Origin: JBCDCE01 sp039182515
GTDB taxonomy: Bacteria > Pseudomonadota > Alphaproteobacteria > Rhodobacterales > Rhodobacteraceae
DNA length: 58,177 bases
Assembly: GCA_039182515.1 (NCBI GenBank)
Contig: JBCDCE010000019.1
Span: 1 to 58,177, forward strand
Reading direction: 5' to 3'
The position numbers and the translations under genes were made by a program. This document shows positions 35,179 to 42,807 of this stretch, piece by piece; within the stretch, counting starts at the first letter, position 1; every line of letters starts with the position of its first letter. A model generated the notes under the pieces. The model ran no database searches. It was not told the DNA's origin and saw nothing but the letters and a program-made list of their open reading frames with translations.

Positions 35179-36011
35179 TTTGGCTGTACTCAGCGCTCGC
35201 CGGACTGGCTGACGAAGACATCAGCTGGTCCCGTTTGGACCTCGACACCGAACTTGGCCTGCAAGGTCTATCCGGCTTAGAGGTGAGTTCTGATGGGTCA
35301 AAACTGCATCTGATCAATGACAAAGCGCAGTATTTCTACTTAAAACTCACCCGGGAAAACGGGGTTCTGTCGGGCTACGACGTAAAAGCGCAAAACGAAT
35401 TTAGCGGCACACAAGGTCGCCAAATCACGCCCTATTCGTCTGATAGTGAAGGTTTGGCTTGGCGCGAAGGTGGGCCTGTTTTCGTGTCTTTTGAAGGCTG
35501 GGCACGGGTTTGGCGCTATGACACACCGCAAGAGACAGCGCTCTATGTGCCGCGCATGGACCGCTTTGAGGATATGAAATCCAACGGCTCTTTGGAGGCG
35601 CTCGGCATTGCACCCGATGGTGCCCTTTTTACAATCTCTGAGCGCCACCGGCACCGCAAACTACACTATCCGATGTTTCGCTATCACCAGGGCACTTGGG
35701 AGATCCCGTTTTATATTCCGCGAAGCGTCGCTTTTGCGCCTGTTGGAATGGATATCGACGACGAAGGGCGGATCTATTTGCTCGAGCGCAGTTTTCAAAA
35801 CTACGCCTGGCGCTCTCAAGTGCGCCGCTTTGCGCTTGATGGATCGGGTGGAGAAATCCTCTTTCGCTCGGACTACGGCGAACATGACAACCTCGAAGGC
35901 CTCACGGTTTGGCGAGACGACACCGGGGCTTTGCGCCTGTTGATGGTGTCGGACAATAATTTCACGGAACTGCAAACCAGCGAGTTTGTTGAGTATGTTT
36001 TGCCCAATTAG
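35151..36011 (+). CDS. Secreted phytase-like/esterase-like beta-propeller protein
   Basis: The 286-residue protein has a short signal peptide (residues 1-20) and the fold signature of the esterase-like activity of phytase domain (PF13449). It shows repeated blades with GLSGLEVSSDG, DSEGLAWREGG, NGSLEALGIAPDG and HDNLEGLTVW. The Asp/Glu-rich loops would bind Ca. Enzymatic activity is uncertain in this family. The start lies inside mepA, so the two are probably cotranslated. Confidence 0.82.
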   Translation: MLRRSFAALIWLYSALAGLADEDISWSRLDLDTELGLQGLSGLEVSSDGSKLHLINDKAQYFYLKLTRENGVLSGYDVKAQNEFSGTQGRQITPYSSDSEGLAWREGGPVFVSFEGWARVWRYDTPQETALYVPRMDRFEDMKSNGSLEALGIAPDGALFTISERHRHRKLHYPMFRYHQGTWEIPFYIPRSVAFAPVGMDIDDEGRIYLLERSFQNYAWRSQVRRFALDGSGGEILFRSDYGEHDNLEGLTVWRDDTGALRLLMVSDNNFTELQTSEFVEYVLPN

Positions 36012-36104
36012 CCTTGCGCGTATGGCCTCGGGCTTTTAGAGAGCAGCCTGCGCATCGTGGATGTGCCCAAGTCTCCGAGCACCTTGTAAAAACGGAATAC
36101 AGAT

Positions 36105-36728
36105 ATGCAACGCTCTCACCTGCCCGGCATTATTGCTATGGCGGCCATTGTGGTCGCTTCTAACATCCTTGTTCAGTTTTTGCTGGGCGACTGGCTCACA
36201 TGGGGAGCCTTTACCTATCCCATCGCCTTTCTTGTGACGGATCTGATGAACCGGCTCTATGGCGCGCGTGCAGCACGACAAGTGGTGTTCATTGGCTTTA
36301 TCGTTGGCGTCTTCTGCTCCTTGATCGGCACTCAGATCATTGGGGAGTTTGGCCCGCTCGTGACCTTCCGCATTGCGGTTGGGTCTGGTTTGGCCTTTCT
36401 CACCGCTCAACTCGTGGACGTGTTCATCTTTGATCGGTTGCGGAGCGGCCAGTGGTGGAGCGCGCCCTTGGCCTCCACATTGGTGGGATCAACGCTTGAT
36501 ACAGCGCTCTTCTTCACCATCGCCTTTTCGTCTCAGCTCACCCTGCTGGAGCCCGAAAACGATGTGAGCTGGGCCAATGATGCTGTGCCGCTCTTGGGCC
36601 AAGGGCCGGTGCTGCCACTCTGGGTTTCGCTGGCCGTTGCCGATTGGGTGGTCAAATTGAGCTTGGCTCTGCTTGCCCTGATCCCGTTTCGCGTGATCGT
36701 GAAGAACTGGCAGGCCAAGGCGGCTTAA
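36105..36728 (+). CDS. yhhQ: Queuosine precursor transporter (YhhQ/DUF165)
   Basis: The 207-residue membrane protein has six helices and the family blocks ASNILVQF, TYPIAFLVTDLMNRLYG near residues 40-55 and GSTLDTALFF. YhhQ takes up preQ0/preQ1 for tRNA queuosine. I looked for a preQ1 riboswitch in the 93 bp upstream and saw no convincing one. Its ribosome site is weak (CGGA). The structured RNA described next begins about 20 bp after its stop. Confidence 0.92.
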   Translation: MQRSHLPGIIAMAAIVVASNILVQFLLGDWLTWGAFTYPIAFLVTDLMNRLYGARAARQVVFIGFIVGVFCSLIGTQIIGEFGPLVTFRIAVGSGLAFLTAQLVDVFIFDRLRSGQWWSAPLASTLVGSTLDTALFFTIAFSSQLTLLEPENDVSWANDAVPLLGQGPVLPLWVSLAVADWVVKLSLALLALIPFRVIVKNWQAKAA

Positions 36729-36811
36729 AAACTGCGAAAAACCTTTTGACTTTGCGCCAATCTATGCCACCTTTGGAATAGGTTGAAACAAAATGAAAAG
36801 GAGGTGATCCA

Positions 36812-36868
36812 GTGATCAGAGAAACATTGGAGCGAGGTGTTGGAACAATTCGGGAGCGTGCCCTCTAA
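36812..36868 (+). CDS. 18-residue leader peptide candidate
   Basis: A GTG-initiated frame reads MIRETLERGVGTIRERAL and stops at TAA (36866-36868), which sits in the stem CTAAGG/CCTTAG. GGAGG lies 7 nt before the GTG, an ideal spacing, inside an unusually long anti-16S stretch. The peptide is amphipathic and charged. Another, four-codon frame (Met-Lys-Arg-Arg-stop) begins at 36793 and overlaps the Shine-Dalgarno. Whether either is translated is unknown. Confidence 0.4.
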   Translation: MIRETLERGVGTIRERAL

Positions 36869-36941
36869 GGCGGCCCTTAGCGGCGCAGCCGCCCCGGGTC
36901 GGATCTGAGAGATCCTAACCGACCCCACCTCCACGATCTCG

Positions 36942-36976
36942 AAAGGGCCGTCCATTCAGTTGGGCGGCCCTTTTTT
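36942..36976 (+). terminator. Strong rho-independent terminator before arfB
   Basis: GGGCCGTCC (36945-36953) pairs with GGGCGGCCC (36962-36970), flanked by AAA/TTT extending the stem, with an 8-nt loop and six T residues. It would end the yhhQ/leader transcript 75 bp before arfB. Confidence 0.9.
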
Positions 36977-36990
36977 GATTTTGCAATCTG

Positions 36991-37039
36991 GGTATGACAA
37001 CGTCATACGCCCAGGCATACGCAAAACATACGTGGTATG
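36991..37039 (+). promoter_or_regulatory. Cluster of five GTATG/CATAC half sites upstream of arfB
   Basis: GGTATG at 36991-36996 and 37034-37039 and CATACG at 37004-37009, 37016-37021 and 37027-37032 lie within 49 bp. The outer pairs form inverted repeats, GTATGAC-AAC-GTCATAC (36992-37008) and CATAC-GTG-GTATG (37027-37039). Spacing of 11-12 bp between direct copies is near one helical turn. This looks like an operator array; no regulator can be named. Confidence 0.5.
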
Positions 37040-37050
37040 ATGGTCCTGAT

Positions 37051-37470
37051 ATGCGGATAAATGACCAAATAGAGATTGCGGAATGGGAGCTCACTGAAAG
37101 CTTCATTCGCGCCTCTGGGCCTGGTGGGCAAAACGTCAACAAGGTCTCAAGCGCTGTTGAATTGCGTTTTGAAGCTGCGCGCTCGCCGAATTTACCTGCG
37201 CCCGTCAAAGCGCGGTTGAAGCGTCTCTCTGGTCGCCGCTGGACACGTGATGGCGCGCTTATTTTGAAAGTTCAGGATACACGGAGCCAAGTGCGAAACC
37301 GGGAAATCGCGCGAGAGCGCTTGCGTGATTTGATTTTGCAAGCCCTTGAAAAACCAACGAAACGCCTGCCAACTCGGCCTACTTTGGCCAGCAAACGCCG
37401 CCGCCTAGATGCTAAATCTGCCCGAAGTTCGCTCAAAACCCTTCGTGGGCAAGTGCGAGATCTCGACTAA
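37051..37470 (+). CDS. arfB: Alternative ribosome-rescue peptidyl-tRNA hydrolase ArfB
   Basis: The 139-residue protein is a codon-independent release factor. It has the catalytic GGQ at 25-27 within RASGPGGQNVNKVSSAVELRF and a basic, disordered tail (many Lys/Arg after 100) that in E. coli ArfB enters the empty mRNA channel. Length matches E. coli ArfB (140). I take the ATG at 37051, which matches the usual N-terminus, although it has no clear ribosome site; an in-frame ATG at 36994 would add 19 residues encoded by the repeat-like operator region. It ends 4 bp inside pncB, tail to tail. Confidence 0.92.
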   Translation: MRINDQIEIAEWELTESFIRASGPGGQNVNKVSSAVELRFEAARSPNLPAPVKARLKRLSGRRWTRDGALILKVQDTRSQVRNREIARERLRDLILQALEKPTKRLPTRPTLASKRRRLDAKSARSSLKTLRGQVRDLD

Positions 37471-38765
37471 ACTAAAACCTCTTGGCGCGTCTGTGCACCA
37501 ACGCCGAAAACGCGTTTGTAGCGCTCGATCTGATCTTGGGGCCCCATCGCTTTGTTTGGATTGTCGCTCAGCTTGACAGTTGCGCGCGCGTCCGCTGCGA
37601 CGGCTTTGCAAACCAGTGAGAAAGGCGCCAATTCGTCACTTTCCGTTAAGCCTCTGAAATCATTTGTTAAAAGCGTACCCCAGCCAAAACTTGGGCGCGC
37701 GCGGCCTTGGAACTTTAGATGCAAATCAAGGATTTTTTCAACGTCTAAACCGTCTGAGAAAATGATGAGTTTTTCCCGCGGATTCTCACCTCTATCGCGC
37801 CACCATTGTATCGCCGTCTCTGCCCCAACTTCCGGGTCGCCGCTATCAATTCGGATCCCTGTCCAGGTCGCAAGCCAATCAGGTGCGCGGTTCAAAAAAC
37901 CTTCAGTGCCATAAGTGTCTGGCAAGATAATACGCAGATTTCCGTCGTGTTCTTTTTGCCATTCCGACAACACAGTATAGGGTGCTTGAGCAAGATCTTC
38001 GTCCGTCTCAGCCAAGGCGGAATAGACCATCGGTAATTCATGAGCATTTGTTCCAATGGCCTCGAGGTCTCGATTTTTAGCGATCAAGCAATTGGATGTG
38101 CCTAGAAAACTCTCTCCAAGGCCCTCGACCATGGCTTGGACACACCAGTCTTGCCATAAAAAGCTATGGCGGCGGCGTGTCCCAAAATCAGCAATCCGCA
38201 AATAATTGTGCTCGCGCAAAGCCTCAATCTTTGTCCAGAGCTTCGTCATCGCTCTCGCATAAAGAACCTGTAGCTCAAACTTGCCGAGCTCCTTGAGAAC
38301 CGCGCGCCCTCGCAGCTCCATAATGACAGCGAGAGCGGGGATTTCCCACATCATCACCTCTGGCCAGGCCCCTTCGAAGGTGAGTTCATATTGATCGCCA
38401 ACACGTTCGAGATGATAGTCCGGAAGGCGTAAGCCTTCGAACCAGCTCATAAAATCTGAGCCGAACATCTGCCGTTTTCCATAAAACGTATTGCCGCGCA
38501 GCCAGGTACTTTCGCCGCGCGTTAGAGAAAGAGAGCGAATATGATCAAGTTGTTCACGCAATTCCACTTCATCGATTAGGTTTGCTAAAGGCACGTGCTT
38601 GGAGCGATTGATTAAGCTGAAAGTGACGTTTGTGTTTCGCTTGTGCCGGTAAACAGACTGGCACATCAGAAGTTTATAAAAGTCTGTGTCGATCAAGGAT
38701 CGTACAATCGGATCCAACTTCCACTTATGGGTCCAAAAACGCGTTGCGATATCAACCATAGGCAT
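37467..38765 (-). CDS. pncB: Nicotinate phosphoribosyltransferase
   Basis: The 432-residue enzyme of the NAD salvage pathway converts nicotinate and PRPP to nicotinate mononucleotide. Visible blocks are SLIDTDFYKLLMCQSVY near the start, FGTRRRHSFLWQ in the middle, IRIDSGDPE and FGWGTLLTND near the end. GGAG lies just upstream of the ATG 38763-38765 (a second ATG two codons on is possible). With pncA 2.4 kb upstream on the same strand it forms the nicotinamide-to-NaMN route. Confidence 0.96.
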   Translation of the reverse strand: MPMVDIATRFWTHKWKLDPIVRSLIDTDFYKLLMCQSVYRHKRNTNVTFSLINRSKHVPLANLIDEVELREQLDHIRSLSLTRGESTWLRGNTFYGKRQMFGSDFMSWFEGLRLPDYHLERVGDQYELTFEGAWPEVMMWEIPALAVIMELRGRAVLKELGKFELQVLYARAMTKLWTKIEALREHNYLRIADFGTRRRHSFLWQDWCVQAMVEGLGESFLGTSNCLIAKNRDLEAIGTNAHELPMVYSALAETDEDLAQAPYTVLSEWQKEHDGNLRIILPDTYGTEGFLNRAPDWLATWTGIRIDSGDPEVGAETAIQWWRDRGENPREKLIIFSDGLDVEKILDLHLKFQGRARPSFGWGTLLTNDFRGLTESDELAPFSLVCKAVAADARATVKLSDNPNKAMGPQDQIERYKRVFGVGAQTRQEVLV

Positions 38766-38859
38766 TTCACTCCACAGACCGTACGAGGAAAGCTTAACCT
38801 TGTTCTTGGAGCGGGGAAATCAGAAAGAAGCCAGCGCGCATTGCGCTTTCGAAACTGCC

Positions 38860-41094
38860 CTAGGCAGCGCGAAACTGCAAAGCAAGTTGAATTTCTTCTA
38901 TAACCCCTTTACGAGAGACAGGCTTGGTTAAAAAGCCTGTCATACCCGCTTCAATGCAAGCTTTGCGGTCATCTTCAAAAGCATTTGCTGTTAAAGCAAT
39001 GATGGGACAAGCATCGCGCGCCGCATCTTCTTCCCAAGCACGAATGGCGCGTGTGGCCTCAAGCCCATCTTTTCGCGGCATTGAAACGTCCATCAAGATC
39101 AAATCGGGCGCAAGGGATTGGTATTTTTCAATCGCAATCTCGCCATCTTCGGCAAAATGCACATCGAGTCCTGTTGGCTTTAAGTATTTCTCAATTAGCA
39201 ATCTGTTGGTACGATTGTCTTCGGCTACCAAGACCCGGCACCCCTCCATTTGTGTAGAGCTGTTAAAAGGGACATTTTGGGATTGTGACGTTGAAACTAA
39301 CTTCGTTTGTGGCAGTGGTAAATCCAAAACAAATTCTGATCCTACGCCAAATTCTGATGTGAGTGAGATTTCGCCTCCCATGGCCTGCGCAAGCTTCTGC
39401 GAAATAGACAATCCAAGACCTGTGCCGCCAAATCGTCTTGAGGTGGAAGATTCTGCCTGTGAGAAGGCATCAAAGATGGCGGCAACCCGGTCTTGAGCGA
39501 TGCCTATGCCGCTATCTCGGACCCGAAAGCGCATTCTGTGCTCGGCGCCTTCTCCAATAGAGTCCACTGTCAATTTCACCTCGCCATCTTTGGTGAACTT
39601 CACAGCATTTCCGAGCAGATTGAGTAAAATCTGCCTCACGCGGCCATCATCACCCGAAACGCCTAGGCTCTCATCGAAGGGGCATTCGAATTGAAAGCCA
39701 ATACCTTTCTTCAGGGCTAAGGGGCGAATAAGTTCGACGCTTCTTTTGGCACAAATAGCAGGCGAAAATGGTTCAAGCGCGGTCTCATATTTTCCGGCTT
39801 CAAGCTTGGTATAGTCCAGAATATCATTGATGATCGTCAACAAAGCTTGACCAGATTCAGTGATGGTATCGACCAAAACGCGTTGTTCAGAATTCAACTC
39901 CGATGCTACAAGAAGATCGGCCATACCCAAAACGCCATTCATCGGCGTCCGGATTTCATGGCTCATGGTTGCCAGAAATGCTGTTTTTGCCGTTGCCGTA
40001 TTTTCGGCCTCTTCCCTGGCGCGCGCGAGTTCAGCTTCGCGCTCTTTAGCGACACTGATATCTCGTTCGACACTCACGGTGCATTCAAGCTCACCGCTCT
40101 CTGAAAAAATCGGAGTTTGGTTGACCTCAACCCAGCGCTCCTCCCCTTTTCTGTTCAAATTGAGGACATCCGCTCGGCATGGCAGGCCATTCAGCTGAGC
40201 CTTTACTAATCTCTCAATGACGTCTTCATCGGTTTTGGGACTGTTTAGAAAACCTGGTGACTCACCGATGACTTCGTCAGCTGCGAACCCAGTGCTTTGA
40301 ACAAAGGCTTCGTTGACCCACTCAATCTTGCCATCTGCGCCGACGATAATAACCATATCCTGCGCATCCTCTGCAACTTTGGCCAAGCGACGCACGCGTT
40401 GCGTTGCGGCAATCAGGTTTGCGTTTGCACGCTTGAGTTCTTCGGTTTTGGAGAGGATATCGCGCTCAAACAGGAGATTATTCTCAGATTGCCGACGCGC
40501 ATGCTTGAGAAACGCAACTACCATATAAAACAAAATCGCAGTCGCAAGGCCGTCGAATATATGGCGTGTATCTCCGTCATGAATACCTGCCGCATAGGAA
40601 ATCGTGGCCAATAAGAGCCCAAATCCCATGACAATCGCGCGGGCAATAGAGGCGCCTGGAAAAACGGCGTAGAGCATGCCGACATCCCACATCGCCCCTG
40701 ATGCAAAGGCCATGGCAAAAAACCAGGCCTCTTTGGGAGCGAGGATAACCGTGGAGAAAATAGCGACCGCAACAGTTGCGCCCTGAAAGGCTGCGCTTAC
40801 CAGCGCAATAGAGCGCAAGCGGTAGACATCTTCATCTTGCGTGTTGCGCTTCAAAATCCACTTCAGGACGAGAAAATCAACGATTTCTCCGAGAAGCACG
40901 ACTCCGAAAATGAGCAAGCCAATTTGAGCCGACAGAACAAACGACAGAGCGCCGCCGCCAGCGACTGTGAGGATCTGCCGCGCAGGCATGTGGCGCACGC
41001 GGCCGCGGCAATAGCGCAGGAAACGCCCTTGCGGGGATTGGCGCCGATCAAAATGGGCGAGATCTGTATGCCGTATGCCTGCGCGTTTTACCAT
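38860..41094 (-). CDS. Membrane hybrid histidine kinase between pncA and pncB
   Basis: The 744-residue protein begins with about 40 basic residues and about five membrane helices (roughly 42-196), followed by a coiled coil, a PAS domain (about 240-350), HisKA with H379 in MSHEIRTPMNG, a HATPase with NLLGNAVKF, DSGIGIA and GGTGLGLSIS, and one receiver with the phospho-Asp in LILMDVSMPRKDG. The ATG at 41094 has GGAG 5 nt before; an in-frame TTG lies five codons earlier. It lies 79 bp after pncA and 94 bp before pncB on the same strand, so it may be cotranscribed with NAD salvage genes. Its partner regulator is not in the window. Confidence 0.92.
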   Translation of the reverse strand: MVKRAGIRHTDLAHFDRRQSPQGRFLRYCRGRVRHMPARQILTVAGGGALSFVLSAQIGLLIFGVVLLGEIVDFLVLKWILKRNTQDEDVYRLRSIALVSAAFQGATVAVAIFSTVILAPKEAWFFAMAFASGAMWDVGMLYAVFPGASIARAIVMGFGLLLATISYAAGIHDGDTRHIFDGLATAILFYMVVAFLKHARRQSENNLLFERDILSKTEELKRANANLIAATQRVRRLAKVAEDAQDMVIIVGADGKIEWVNEAFVQSTGFAADEVIGESPGFLNSPKTDEDVIERLVKAQLNGLPCRADVLNLNRKGEERWVEVNQTPIFSESGELECTVSVERDISVAKEREAELARAREEAENTATAKTAFLATMSHEIRTPMNGVLGMADLLVASELNSEQRVLVDTITESGQALLTIINDILDYTKLEAGKYETALEPFSPAICAKRSVELIRPLALKKGIGFQFECPFDESLGVSGDDGRVRQILLNLLGNAVKFTKDGEVKLTVDSIGEGAEHRMRFRVRDSGIGIAQDRVAAIFDAFSQAESSTSRRFGGTGLGLSISQKLAQAMGGEISLTSEFGVGSEFVLDLPLPQTKLVSTSQSQNVPFNSSTQMEGCRVLVAEDNRTNRLLIEKYLKPTGLDVHFAEDGEIAIEKYQSLAPDLILMDVSMPRKDGLEATRAIRAWEEDAARDACPIIALTANAFEDDRKACIEAGMTGFLTKPVSRKGVIEEIQLALQFRAA

Positions 41095-41173
41095 TACCAC
41101 TCCAGCCAAGGTGCCTGTGCCCCGGCGAGAGTGTCATGACGCAAAATAGTTTTTGCCGCGTTAATTCCGGTCG

Positions 41174-41776
41174 TTAGACTGAAACACCAAGTGCTTTCAT
41201 GTCGTCTATCGCCGTTTTTAACGAGCCTTGCATATCGATCCCGCGGCAGAGCTCCAGATCAACTCTGACATCGAAACCGAGCTTGGCTGCATCTTGGGCG
41301 GAGTAATTCACACAAAAATCAGTGGCCAATCCGACGAGTGTCAAAGAGGTAAAGCCGCGCGTTTTGAGATAGCCTTCAAGGCCTGTGGGCGTGCTGCGAT
41401 CATTTTCAAAGAAAGCAGAATAGCTGTCGACTTCGGGACGGAAGCCCTTGCGGATAGTCAAATCTGCCTGTGTTGTGTCCAAACCGGGGTGAAAGGCCGC
41501 GCCGTGGGATCCGATAATGCAGTGATCTGGCCAAAGAACCTGTGCTCCATACGGCATCTCAATTAGCTCAAGTGGCGCTTTGCCTGGGTGACCCGAGGCA
41601 AAGGAAGAATGGCCCTCGGGATGCCAATCTTGGGTTAATACAACAGCGCCAAACTTACTCATTATAGCATTGATACCGCCGATGATCTGATCGCCTTCGG
41701 CCACTTCTAATGCACCGCCCGGGCAAAAATCATTCTGTACATCAATGACAATTAAAGCTTCGAAATTCGATGACAT
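41174..41776 (-). CDS. pncA: Nicotinamidase
   Basis: The 200-residue isochorismatase-fold enzyme deamidates nicotinamide (and pyrazinamide) to nicotinate. The catalytic triad is visible as the Asp in VIDVQNDFCPGGAL, the Lys in TIRKGF and the Cys in GLATDFCVNYSA; metal ligands are in DWHPEGHSSF. The ATG at 41774-41776 has AAAGGAG upstream. It diverges from trhO. Product is used by PncB two genes on. Confidence 0.96.
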   Translation of the reverse strand: MSSNFEALIVIDVQNDFCPGGALEVAEGDQIIGGINAIMSKFGAVVLTQDWHPEGHSSFASGHPGKAPLELIEMPYGAQVLWPDHCIIGSHGAAFHPGLDTTQADLTIRKGFRPEVDSYSAFFENDRSTPTGLEGYLKTRGFTSLTLVGLATDFCVNYSAQDAAKLGFDVRVDLELCRGIDMQGSLKTAIDDMKALGVSV

Positions 41777-41892
41777 GGCGCGCTCCTTTAATCTAAAGTT
41801 TCGGTAAACATGCCCGCAAAGCCCGTCAATGAGCCATACCTGAGCGCTTGTGACTTGCGAAGACGTTGCTGGATGCGTAAGTGCGCAGCGCC

Positions 41893-42804
41893 ATGTACAC
41901 AATCGCAGCCCTCTATCAGTTCACAGAATTTGAAGATCCAGCCACCTTGAGGCCTGGTGTTTTAGCAGCCTGCCAAGAATTTGGGATCAGTGGGACTTTG
42001 TTGCTGGCGCCTGAGGGGCTCAATGGTACCCTTGCGGGGTCTCGCGAAGGCATCGCGCAAATTATAAGCTACCTAAAGAACTTACCTGGCTGCTCCGATC
42101 TTGAATGGAAAAAAAGCCATTCGATTGACCCACCCTTCAACCGGATGAAAGTGCGGCTGAAAAAAGAGATCGTAACGATGGGGCAGCCCGACGTTCGGCC
42201 AGCTGATCGCACAGGCCACTACGTCGATCCAAAAGACTGGAATGCACTTATCTCGCAAGACGACGTCGTGACAATCGACACGCGTAATGACTATGAAGTT
42301 GCCATTGGCAGCTTCAAAGGCGCCGTTGATCCGGAAACGCAGAGTTTTGGAGAGTTTCCAGAATGGTGGGCAAAAAATCGTAACCGTTTTGAAGGCAAAC
42401 GGATCGCGATGTTTTGCACGGGTGGCATCCGCTGCGAAAAGTCCACAAACTATCTATTGGGCCAGGGTGAGGAGGAGGTCTTCCACCTTAAAGGCGGTAT
42501 TTTGAAATACCTTGAGGAGGTCCCTGAACCCGAAAGCCTTTGGCAGGGAGCGTGCTTTGTTTTTGACAGCCGCGTGTCTGTTACCCATGGGCTCAAAGTT
42601 GGCGAACACGCCCTTTGCTATGCGTGTCGGAGACCTTTGGAACCCGCAGACCTTCTCCGCGAGAGCTATGAGGAAGGCGTGTCTTGTCACCTTTGCATTC
42701 ATGAAACCAGCGCGTCAGACAAAGAGCGTTTTCGCGAGCGCCAAAAGCAAATTGCACTCGCCAAAAGTCGAGGCGTCTCTCATATCGGCCCAAGCGAAAC
42801 TTGA
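41893..42804 (+). CDS. trhO: tRNA uridine-34 hydroxylase, rhodanese-like
   Basis: The 303-residue YceA/TrhO-type protein hydroxylates U34 of some tRNAs. It has the N-terminal acylphosphatase-like domain (LLLAPEGLNGTLAG near 36-49) and a rhodanese domain with the cysteine C175 in CTGGIRCEK (also C181). A C-terminal cysteine cluster (CYACRRPL, CHLC) could bind metal. The start is the ATG at 41893; an in-frame GTG lies four codons upstream. Its stop is 3 bp from the stop of the opposing regulator gene. Confidence 0.94.
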   Translation: MYTIAALYQFTEFEDPATLRPGVLAACQEFGISGTLLLAPEGLNGTLAGSREGIAQIISYLKNLPGCSDLEWKKSHSIDPPFNRMKVRLKKEIVTMGQPDVRPADRTGHYVDPKDWNALISQDDVVTIDTRNDYEVAIGSFKGAVDPETQSFGEFPEWWAKNRNRFEGKRIAMFCTGGIRCEKSTNYLLGQGEEEVFHLKGGILKYLEEVPEPESLWQGACFVFDSRVSVTHGLKVGEHALCYACRRPLEPADLLRESYEEGVSCHLCIHETSASDKERFRERQKQIALAKSRGVSHIGPSET

Positions 42805-42807
42805 GTT

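Larger units (their letters stand above)
36746..36976 (+). ncRNA. Unannotated structured leader RNA with an extended Shine-Dalgarno element
   Basis: No protein family explains 36729-37050. Within it, AAAGGAGGTGATCCAG (36797-36812) is a perfect 16-nt complement of the 16S rRNA 3' tail. It is followed by an 18-codon frame, mutually exclusive hairpins CTAAGG/CCTTAG (36865-36880) and GGCGGC/GCCGCC (36869-36893), a hairpin GGGTC/GACCC enclosing GGATC/GATCC (36896-36925), the segment CACCTCC (36926-36932) complementary to GGAGGTG (36800-36806), and a strong terminator. TTGACT at 36746-36751 could be a -35 element. The design resembles an attenuator or ribosome-sensing leader ahead of arfB. The strand is set by the terminator and by the small frame. 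No homolog known to me. Confidence 0.55.

Noticed and set aside
36012..36104. preQ1 riboswitch before yhhQ
   Set aside because: No recognisable preQ1 aptamer stem-loop and A-rich tail in the 93 bp.
36796..36812. Fragment of a 16S rRNA gene on the minus strand
   Set aside because: Only 16 nt match the 16S 3' end; flanking bases on both sides do not resemble rRNA or the spacer, and the opposite strand reads as an ideal ribosome site before a small frame.
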